64,000 nt of DNA. Origin: Lycium barbarum. Its lineage: Eukaryota; Streptophyta; Magnoliopsida; Solanales; Solanaceae. Position 1 is the stretch's first letter; each line of letters begins with the position of its first letter. Below, in pieces: positions 39,631-48,887 of the stretch. The DNA is taken from contig NC_083344.1 of NCBI RefSeq assembly GCF_019175385.1, forward strand, positions 3,944,965-4,008,964, read 5' to 3'. A model generated the notes under the pieces. It did not search any database. It was not told where the DNA came from and saw only the letters and a list, made by a program, of their open reading frames with translations. Made by a program: the position numbers and the translations under genes.

Positions 39631-42600
39631 ATGGATCCGGACAACAAGACGTTTGGAAGAGGTATGATTCTTACTGTGATCTCCGAACAGTCTCTTTGCA
39701 TGTTAAGTAAAATGACTAACGAAGACATTCGACTCTACTTGGGTCCTTGCTGCATGCCTAGGTTTTGATTTAACGTGAAAAGCATTGCGATCAGTACTTT
39801 ATGTGAAGTTCCTGCGCAATCTATTTGGTGTTGAATTTCTCTTTTCTGTTTCCCTTTTTGCTTTTCTTTTGTGGTGTTATTGTTTTCACTTTCAGGTAGT
39901 AGAAGTGATTGATTTACTTCCGACTTAAATTGCCTATTTCTTTTGCATTCCTAGTATGGAGCCAATATCATCTTATTTGGGAAATAAAAGAAGATTAGTG
40001 ATGAGAGTTCTAAAGCTTTTTGAATGATGTTTTGCAAAATATGTCCTTGCAAAGCAATGTGTTACATCCAGCTTCTTCTTGCAGCATTTGGATGATGTTG
40101 GCTGTTAGTGTTATGCTGTTAGGGTTACGAATTTGGTAACAAGATCTAACAAATAACTAAAAAATGATTTGAAGTCTTGCCAAAGGGGTTTACAGTTTGC
40201 ACACAGTTAAGGTGCTGTAAAGGTTGTGATTGCCAAAAGAATATTGTGCTTAGTTTGTTGCAGAACCAAACCAAAAATAAAAAGGATTGTAGTACTTAGC
40301 ATTTAGTTGAGTTCTGATATTGGAGTTGACAATTGAAGATAATACAGAAAAGCAGAGGAGAGATATTAACAGCTAAGTTGCTCGGACTCGGGTGCGGGTA
40401 TCCGATACAAGTACGGATCCGAGTTTCGGATTCGGCAAAATCTAAATTTTATGATTCGGGGGTGCGGATCCGGGTGCGGGGATTCATCTAAGAATATTCA
40501 AAATTATAAAATGTAGAGCTATAAATTTTGAGAGGTATTCTATGAAAAAACTTACATGAGACAAAAGTTCTACTCCCTCTGTTTCAATTTGTTTGAACCT
40601 ATTTCCTTTTTAGTCCGTGCCAAAATGAATGACCTCTTTCCTAATTTGGAAACAAATTCACTTTATGAATGATTTACAGCCACACAAATTTTCAAGGCTT
40701 ATTTTGAACCACAAGTTTCAAAAGTCTTCCCTCTTTCTTAAATGTCGTGCCCAGTCAAATGGGTTCATATAAATTGAAACGGAGGGAGTATAATATTGAA
40801 GGTATGTCATTTCTGATTTCCCTTGTCTTAAATTTGTTTTATCTTTAATTTTGAGAAATCAAAATCTCAATTTGCCCCCAAATTTGTTGATGGACTCCGC
40901 CACTCCGGTCAAAGTATCTGAAGTTGGTTGACCGTATCCCGGACGTATCCAGCTCCCGCTCCCGACCCATGTTGAGACGGGATCGGTACCAAAAACGGAG
41001 AGTCCGCGCAACTTAGATTAACAATATTGCATGATGAGCTCTTTTTGGCAGACCATCAAAAAGAGAGCATTCAAGCTCTCAACATCAACCGAGTTTTGAT
41101 ATTGGAGGTGATAAATGAAACTAATATAGAACGCAAAGGAATTAAAGTATGGGATTGTGAGTCTTGTAGCCGACTTACCATTTAGCAATAAATTTGAGAT
41201 CTGACCTTTAATAGTTGTGAGTCCTTTGTCGTACGTCGCATGTGCTTGTTTTGAAATATATTTATCCCTAAAAATCTATTTAACCCATCTCTCAGAATTC
41301 TGATAAAGAGTTTTACTTGCCTTTATAAAAAAAAACTGATGAAGAATTCAAAGATAAAGCAATTGGCGCTCTGATCTTCTTCTCCTTAAAGTCTGTTCAT
41401 TTTAATCAAGAGGCTTACTGTGGTTGATTGGTCCAAATACATTATTAGGGCCAAGAGAACTTACAGGCGCTGTGGATCTTATTACTCACTTCAAGCTGTT
41501 GCCCCATCACGAGTTCTTCTGCAAGAAGCCTCTTCCATTGTCAATTTCAGACACACACTACCTTCACAATGTGGTGGGAGACACAGAAATTAGGAAAGGG
41601 GAAGGGATGCAGTTGGATCAGCTTATTCAGGATGCTTCGTCTTCAAAAGAGACAAAGTCACACATCGAACCATTCGACTTAGATGCTCTTAGAGAAGCTT
41701 TTCAACTACGTGAAACAGCTCCAATTGATCTGCCTCCTGTAAGAAATCTATTTGTGAAGCTTGAGTTATATAAGTACATTTGATTCAACATCTTTAAGTA
41801 ACCCTTTTATTCCTCTGCAATCTCTGAAGCTGGAGGCTCAGAACTGGAATTTTTTCTCAAATCCCGCGCTTTTCTGTAATGCCAGTTTCCCTGTTTTCAG
41901 TAATTGCTGATCAATAGGTCTTTTTGGTGTTTCATAGTCTGAGAAAGGAATCTCCACTGTAGCTGGAAAGTCTAAAAGTGAGTCGAAAGACAAGGAGAAG
42001 AAGCATAAGAAGCACAAGGATAAAGACAAGGAGAAGGACAGAGAACATACGAAGCACAAACGCCGTCATAAAGATCGAAGTAAAGACAAGGATAAAGAGA
42101 AAAAGAAAGATAAAACTGGCCATCATGATTCTGGTGCTGACCATTCAAAGAAACATCATGAAAAGGTCTGCTACTAGCAAAATTTAAGAGTTAATATGAT
42201 GATTCTCCTGGCATGTGGTATACTGTGAATATCATGTGGTTGTTTCATATGCAAGAAGTTTAGAAGACTGGTTCACAGTAAAAGCCACTTAATAATTGGC
42301 CTCAATGGTGTCTTTACTGGAAATGCGTTACTAATGACAGAAATACTTTTTTAATAGGTGCCACTGGAATCTTGTTGTCTGTTTCTCTAGCTTTTGTGAA
42401 CTTTTACTACATCGTTTGTCATGTAGCTTATAAGTTGCATTTATAGGATTCAAGTAGAATAGAGTTCAGGGCAATAGGTTTATCTTCTTGAGTTCTTGGG
42501 GAATATCTGGCTCAGAGTTTGTTGAATCAATTGTTGCTTGACTTTCATTTTTTAGTTACTGTGGCAAAAGTTAGCCATTTGATTTAGTTTAATCAGATAT

Positions 42601-43260
42601 CCGTTTCATCGTCATTGCTTTGACTAGTCTTTTTCTTGGAACAGTAGCTTCAAGTTCGAGTTTGTTTGATTTCTCTCATCTTACTGGATGCTATATACTG
42701 AATTTATGAGAAGTTGACTGTGTAATATTTCTCATCGTACTGTATGCTATGTACTGATTTAATGAGAAGTTAATGTTGTGTGCTTTCTCTATGTGACAAT
42801 TGTGGGTAATTTTTCATGTTTGATTTGAGGTCTTGGCCTAGTGGAGCTTAGCTATTGAGCTGACTTGTTGGGATCACTCTTGCTGTGAACAATTCATCCC
42901 AGATTTGCGACACTTTTAGGACTTTAGCAAATAGCTATAATGTCACTTTACTCTATTAAATGCTTTTGTATGACCTCACTGATTTGATCTTTCTGATGAT
43001 ATCAGAAAAGGAAGCATGCTGGCGAGGAGGATCTTGATGATGTTCACAAACACAAGAGAAACAAGGTAAGATAATATTGTATTCAATATGATATTTGCGG
43101 ATGTTAAGTTCGTTTCTGAGCTCATTATATGGGCAGTCTTTACACTATATCGAGACCGTACCTTCACCTTATACTAATGGTGATATTCTTACATGCTGAA
43201 ATGTTGCAGCACAAGAGCTCGAAGATTGATGAAATTGGTGCAATAAAGGTTGCAGGCTGA
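39631..43260 (+). CDS. MED19: Mediator of RNA polymerase II transcription subunit 19, five coding exons
   Basis: Exons: 39631-39661, 41449-41738, 41938-42165, 43006-43065 and 43210-43260. GT-AG introns join without a frame break to 219 codons plus TGA. The N-terminal third is the conserved MED19 domain: PRELTGAVDLITHFKLLPHH, 'HYLHNVVGDTEIRKGEGMQL', 'LREAFQLRETAPIDLPP'. From about residue 115 the protein is a highly basic, KDK/KHK-rich tail (KDKEKKHKKHKDKDKEKDRE), as in plant MED19a. MED19 belongs to the middle/head junction of Mediator, linking transcription factors to RNA polymerase II in the nucleus. An in-frame TAA just before the ATG (39625-39627) supports this start. A splice acceptor (CCAG, 39591-39594) suggests a 5' UTR exon upstream, probably in the triplicated region. 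The first intron is long (1787 bases) and holds transposons. Confidence 0.93.
40373..41016. mobile_element. hAT-like element in MED19 intron 1, with nested MITE
   Basis: Ends CTAAGTTGCTCGGACTC and CTAAGTTGCGCGGACTC (reverse complement of the right end) match at 16 of 17. The flanking octamers ATTAACAG (40365-40372) and ATTAACAA (41017-41024) match at 7 of 8. Subterminal GGTGCGGATCCGG-type motifs are prominent. A Stowaway-like MITE (40573-40788) sits inside. Confidence 0.75.
40573..40788. mobile_element. Stowaway-like MITE nested in the hAT-like element
   Basis: Ends CTCCCTCTGTTTCAATTT and CTCCCTCCGTTTCAATTT (reverse complement of the right end) match at 17 of 18 and TA flanks both sides (40571-40572, 40789-40790). 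It is the best preserved of the CTCCCTCCG copies in this window, with an intact TSD. Confidence 0.85.
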
Positions 43261-44633
43261 ATGTTGCATGTACTACTATAATTTATAGTCCTCAGGTGTT
43301 GCAGTGAAGAATTTGGAGGGATCCTTATCTTACTATTTTGAAATATCCAAGGTAGGGAAGTTCTTGTTCTGCTATATCCCACCAAGTGAAGAACTTTATG
43401 GCATGCCCAAGTGTTCCCATCTGTGCCATCTATTATACAATGTCTATATCCTTCTTGCATCTGCTTTCCAAATTTTCACTTTTGCGGAAAAAGGATTGAC
43501 TAGTTATCGATGTCAAAAGCTGTTTGGGCATCCTGTTTTGTAGTCATTAGGTGCTCATGAGGTTCACATTTACGACTAAATAAGACATGCTTTAAAGTAT
43601 ATCAGTTTGTGGATATTGAACGATTTGCATTTGTTGGATAAAAAGCAGTTTCCTAATGGCTTTTAGTGTCCCTACTCCCTTGCGCTTATCTAAAAAAGGA
43701 GAAAAGGTTCTTAGTGTCTGTTGGTATACATTGTGTTGCAGAATGGAAGGGTTGCCGAGGCTTATGAAAAAGATAAAAATGAAGAGTTACCTTTTTTTTT
43801 TTTTAATACATGAGTTATTTGGCATTGCATTCTGCTTTTTGTATCTACTTTTGGTTTTTTTTACCAAGAGCAGGGCACCTCATCATACTATTTGTTACGT
43901 GCATAATATTTCGGTTTCTCTTTTGTGTGCAGAATAGCCTCTGGACTAACTAGAGAATGCCAAGAGGATGAATTCACCTGTTGAAGTAGATTTTAGTCAA
44001 ACGTACAAACTGCTGAAAGACCAACCCCATTGTATCATATTAAAGGGGCTTCTTTAGTTAGCAATGACATTGAAAACCTTGATCCCCTCTTTTGGTTGTC
44101 TTACCTTACAATGATTAATTATTCGTTCTTCCGTTCCCCATCTTTCAGGGGCTCTCATGTCGATTCTTAGTCTTAACCAGTTGCGGCATTGGCTTAAGAT
44201 GATCGTTGGTCGGATCTCGTGTCATTTATCAAGCTTTAGTGCGACTCATCAGCATTTAAACATCGAAAGAGGGAGAAAGCGGGGCAAGACTAGGTTTTTA
44301 AGGATGTAGGAATATGTATTGTATGAGGAATTGTAGTTGCTAGGATTGAAGTTTTTGTTGTATATTCTAGGATAAAATGAAATCAATATATTCTTTCAGA
44401 CTCGGTAATGCTCGAGATTTTTGTGTGCTCCAGAACTTTGTTCAGCTAATAATTCTTAATGTATCACTAGTGATGAACATGTAAAATTTTGGCACTTGTT
44501 CTAATATTTTGGAAGCTGCAGTTCACTGCAAATGATTTTGAGTTAATATTGATGAGGTTATCTATTTAAGGCATAGTTCCTAACAACTATATGATTCCTC
44601 TGCAACCATATTGATATCGTATAACAAATCAAC
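43261..44633 (+). other. MED19 3' region and spacer; no further gene
   Basis: Open frames in this stretch (up to 98 codons on either strand) resemble nothing and look like chance. Intron-like T-rich stretches and possible splice signals exist (for example GTGCAG near 43930 before a pyrimidine tract), so MED19 3' UTR exons or an alternative end could extend here, but the sequence does not decide it. Confidence 0.45.
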
Positions 44634-46352
44634 CTTTTTTTTTCTTTTTTTTTTTAAATTATTATATATTAACATACCATTTTCATTAATCAAAAAGTGA
44701 AAGTTACAAAGCCAAGCCAGGGCAGACCCCCAGCTTCCAAATAAAATCATTACTAAGCTTAAAGTAGGATCTACTTAAACTAGAACAAAGACAGACGGTA
44801 CACTACTTCAGGCTAAACAACATTACAATCAAAGTAAAGGACAGCAGGCATATCCATTGAGCTATCTTTCTCCCAGTGATATGCTGATGAAGAACAATCT
44901 CTCTACATACCCAGCAGCATTGAAGTGATCCCTTTGGAACCCCATGGAGTTCCTTTCCTGCCAAAGACAATAAATCCACCATGCCAAAAACATAGCTAGT
45001 GATGAAGCAACACCAGATTTGCTTTTAGCTATTCTGCATATCCAGTGCACCTCCTTTTGCCAAGTTCCCACAGTTCTGTAGTGACCTAGCCATTGTTGCA
45101 TTCTACTCCAAAGGTTTTTATTGAATGAACATTCAAAAAACAAGTGCTGAAAAGTTTCTACACCCCTGTCATAAAAGATACACTCCATGGACACATGAAT
45201 ACCAAACTTTAGTAATCTATCAATAGTGGAGAGTCTTTGTTGAACAGCCAGCCAGAATGTTCTGTAGTAGCATGCTCTTCCAAGGGACTCTAGGCAGTTA
45301 AGGGATCAGCAGGCTATAAGCTCTACTAAGATCACCGTGTAGAGTGTGCAATTGTAGGATTGTTGTCCTACAGTCAATAAATTTCGTCACTACCCAAGCT
45401 GCAGTCTTGGGAGTTTGCATTGTTTCCAAATCTCTGCTTTTTATATAGTGATAGTGAACCCATTTGATACATAGAGAATCCTTCTTCTGAGAGATAGCCC
45501 ACAGTTGTTTCATCACAGCAGCTTTATTCCATAACTTAAAAGTTGATAACATTTAGTCCATCTGCAGCAGATGGTGACAAATTTTCTCCCAAGAAACCAG
45601 TGCCTTTGCTTATTTGTCCCACTCTTGTCCATAAGAAAGATCTGCAGACTGCTTCTTTGATGAGCTGAAGTCTCCGAGCATAAGAGCATTCTTGATGACC
45701 AGCAACTAATTCTAGAAGTGATCTTTTTTACCAGAGAAAGATATTAACTTACCTAAGTTAAGTCGGACCTCCCTATAACAGCATCCGCATATAACAACAG
45801 CTTTCTATAATAGCCAAGTCTTTTCGGAACCAATTTTTTATGTTATATTTTACTACTCGCATTTCACCTATAATAGCAACAATTAATTTTATAACAGTAT
45901 GTTCTTTGTAAAATTACCCCCATACAATAGCTATGTTCTTTTTTTGGTAATACAATAATTAACCATTTATAAAAATAGAATATTTGCTACTTACCAATAA
46001 TAAATGTAGAGATTTTGACCAAATATTGATCCTTTAATACACTATTTAGGACAGAATATTATATGAATCTATATATTTTCATCTTAAGTTCATCATTAAG
46101 AGATTTTTCTTTCGTTATACAAAGTGTGATTAAGTTTAGAATTTGACAATTAAAAATGAAAATTAAATTTTACGCATCTTTTTTGCCTATAACAGCGAAA
46201 TATTATTTAAATTTCAAAACTGTTATAGGTGTATAACAGTCATTCTCTATAAGGGCCAATTTTTTTTTAATCCAACGATGCTGTTATAGAAAGGTTTGAT
46301 TGTTGTTTCTTTGTGGATAGTGGCACCCCTAGATATCTGAAAGGAAGGTGTA
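44634..46352 (-). mobile_element. 5'-truncated LINE, minus strand, split by a MITE
   Basis: On the plus strand it opens with a T-tract (44634-44655, the element's poly(A)). Reading down the minus strand from 46352: PFRYLGVPLSTKK, then a 537-bp MITE interrupts, then KKITSRISCWSSRML, RRLQLIKEAV, then 'LWNKAAVMKQLWAISQKKDS' (45540-45470) and a zinc-binding region (CIFYDRGVETFQHLFFECSF, about 45180-45120). It starts inside RT and is full of stops. Flanks GTATAACAAATCAA and GTGTAACAACCCAA may be a worn TSD (11 of 14). Confidence 0.8.
45763..46299. mobile_element. MITE with CTATAACAGCATC ends inside the LINE fragment
   Basis: TCGGACCTCCCTATAACAGC and the reverse complement of the right end TCAAACCTTTCTATAACAGC match at 15 of 20, with ATC continuing on both. 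The inner body also holds inverted TATAACAGT/ACTGTTATA words. It separates two LINE blocks that were once contiguous. TSD not resolved. Confidence 0.65.
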
Positions 46353-47280
46353 ACAACCCAATATTATTTTCAGGTGTCTAGAATTACTCCCTTATTCATA
46401 GTTTATTTAGTTTTAGCGGCTCTTATATCGAAGCGGATAATTATGAAATATATTCATATAATATGTATGCATATATATTTAATTGTATATAATTTATATC
46501 ATATAGTATATAGGGGAAAGAATACTAATGTCCCTTACACAAAATAATTACCTTTTCATGCCCCTTTTACTATCATACCCCCAAAATTATTTACCCTTTC
46601 TACCCATTGTAGCTTTTATAGGTAATTGTCTCTTTTTCTTCTTTTCTTTTTTATTTCTTTATTCCTCTTTATTTTTCTTCTTTTCTTTTAATTTCTGGTT
46701 TTTTATTCTTCTTTCTCCTTTTTAGTTCTCTCCCCCCCCCCCCCCCCCCCCCCCCAAATCATACTATTTTTTATTTTCTTTTTCACCATAATATGATTCC
46801 ATATTTAATTCTATCTCCTTTCTTTTCGTTTTTTTTCCTATTATTTTTATTTCTTGTTCATTTATTTTTTCCCAAATCATACTATTTTTTATTTTTCTTT
46901 TCATCATAATATGATTCCATATTTAATTCTAGCTCCTTTCTTTTCGCTTTTTCTATTTTTTTATTTCTTTATTTCTTGTTCTTTTTTAATTTCATTTATT
47001 CTTTTTTATTTTTTTATTTTTTTTATTTTCATAATCTAATTTCATTCACCTTTTTTGCTATTTTATTTATTATTCTTTTTTAATTTCTTGTGATTTTCAT
47101 TTACCTTTTTCTCCTTTTTTAATTTTTTTCCCTTTATTTCCTGTTCTTTTTCATAATCTAATTCTACACACCTTTTGGCTCCTTTTCTTTCGTTTTTTTA
47201 ATATCAATAAAAAGAATAACTGATATATCATATTTTTTAATTTATTCTATTTTTTCTATATCTCAAAAAATAATTATTCT
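46353..47280. other. T-rich low-complexity stretch with a C24 run
   Basis: After an AT-rich start, TTTTCTTTT/TTATTTC words dominate the plus strand from about 46620 to 47200. A run of 24 C lies at 46732-46755. A segment around 46770-46850 (CATACTATTTTTTATTTTC, ATAATATGATTCCATATTTAA) is repeated at 46876-46940. Phe-rich open frames here are artefacts. Confidence 0.7.
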
Positions 47281-47284
47281 AGCA

Positions 47285-48192
47285 TATAATAAGATTGTAT
47301 TACCATGATGGTATCATGAAGGACTGCTAAAGTCCTTGAATAAAACAATCCCCGGTCCTATATGATACTACAATGGTATAAAAATATACTGAGATGGTAT
47401 CATGGAGGACTGCTGCAGTGATGTCCACAACCGCCCAAAGAGTGACAGATTTTGTCCAAAAAGTATATATCATATACTGACAGGGTATCATAGAAGGTTG
47501 ATTCATTCCTTCAAAAAATACTACTCAATCCTCTATGATACCTACATGGTATATCATATATTGACAGGTATCATAGAGGATTGGCAGTTCATTCCTTCAA
47601 GAAAAACACTCAGTCCTCTATGATATCATCCTGATATATACTACTACATGATGCCATCGCAGTATATTCCTTCAATGAGACACTCTTCAACAACCTTACG
47701 TGATACCATCATGATATATACCATATACTTAGATGGTATCATGAAGGATTGTTGAAGTCCTTGAATGCAACAGTCCCCAATCCTCCATGATATCATCATG
47801 GTATAAAAATACACTGAGATGGTATCACGGAGGACTTCTTGAGTCCTTCACATGTGTCAACAGTCTTGCATTGGTATATCTTATACATAGATGGTATCAC
47901 GAAGGACTGCTTCAATCTTTCAAAGAGAGTCCTTCATGATACCATCATGGTATATAAATCTACGCAGATGGTATCATGGAGACAACTTCATTCCTTCAAT
48001 GACATTTCTCAATACTTCTTGATACCATCTGCGTAGATTTATATACCATGATGGTATCATGGAGGACTCTTTTTGAATAGAGGTTTGGTTTATTCCTTCA
48101 AGAAAAACACAACTCAATTCTCTATGATACCCACGTAACCTCATATACCAAGAGGGTATCATGAATGACACCCACACATGATATATCATTCT
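47285..48192. repeat. Dyad-rich minisatellite of GATGGTATCATGGAGGACT units
   Basis: About nine to ten diverged units contain GATGGTATCATG(A/G)AGGACT and its approximate inverse AGTCCT(C/T)CATGATACCATC alternately, for example at 47311, 47393, 47592-47622, 47733, 47818, 47893 and 48052. Each unit can fold into a hairpin with a loop formed by the CTTCAAG-type words. No coding sense is visible. Confidence 0.8.
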
Positions 48193-48887
48193 TCATAAAA
48201 GAGCTTAATCGTCTATTTTAATCTTTATATCATTTTATCAAGTTAATTTTTATAAGAAATTAGAGTCATATTTTTATGTAAATTTTGTTTTCACTTCCAA
48301 AAGAGATAAAAATATATTTTCTATTCATTTAGATTTTTACAAATAAGCTAGTGACTTTAGTGTTTTTTTAATTACTTATTTTGTAGTCTAATTTTTTTTT
48401 TTTTATACTATTATTTATTAGTCGAAAAGTAATTAACTGATACTTTTGTCTTTATATTTTATTTTTATTTGTAAAATAAAACAAAAAGACAAAAGAACAA
48501 AAAAAAAAAAAAGACAACATAGACATTGAAAAAAAAAACACACACACACACACAAAAGCACGTTGGGAAAGTCGAAAGACGTGGTGGAGATCACGGGGAA
48601 CACAAAGCACTGCTTTGTACACACAGGCATGTCGGGTAATTAGTTTGTACCGTATGGGCATTTGCCGTAAATCGTTTATGCAGGGGCATGCCGTGTAAAT
48701 AATTCACTTAAAGGAGGCTTTTTCTGTTGTTTATATAGGGGAAAAAACATAATTGTACAATTATATAAAAATATTTACAAACCCTAATTAGAATTATCTA
48801 ATTAACATTGAATGGCAATTATCTTATTTTAAACGCCTAGAATCGAAAAGAGAACTCCACTAACCAAAAAATTCTCTCCCTAGGAAA
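48193..48887 (+). other. Upstream of the intact LINE; its 5' UTR in the right part
   Basis: The left half is AT-rich with poly-A and (CA)n stretches (48500-48555). From about 48715 the sequence leads without obvious break into ORF1. A word AAAGGAG at 48713-48719 also follows the LINE's A-tail (55815-55821), a weak hint that the element may begin about 48720. Confidence 0.35.

Noticed and set aside
41424..41783. ATG at 41424 as the start of MED19
   Set aside because: It lies in the intron before the acceptor at 41448; the upstream exon at 39631 gives the expected N-terminus and frame.
41838..42144. Minus-strand frames opposite MED19 exon 3
   Set aside because: They are the antisense of the KDK-rich repeat and have no family resemblance.
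43164..43937. Frames of 79-98 codons on both strands after MED19
   Set aside because: They overlap each other on opposite strands, match nothing known to me and span probable 3' UTR or intron.
46528..47039. Phe-rich frames that look like membrane proteins
   Set aside because: They arise from TTTTCTTTT low-complexity DNA.
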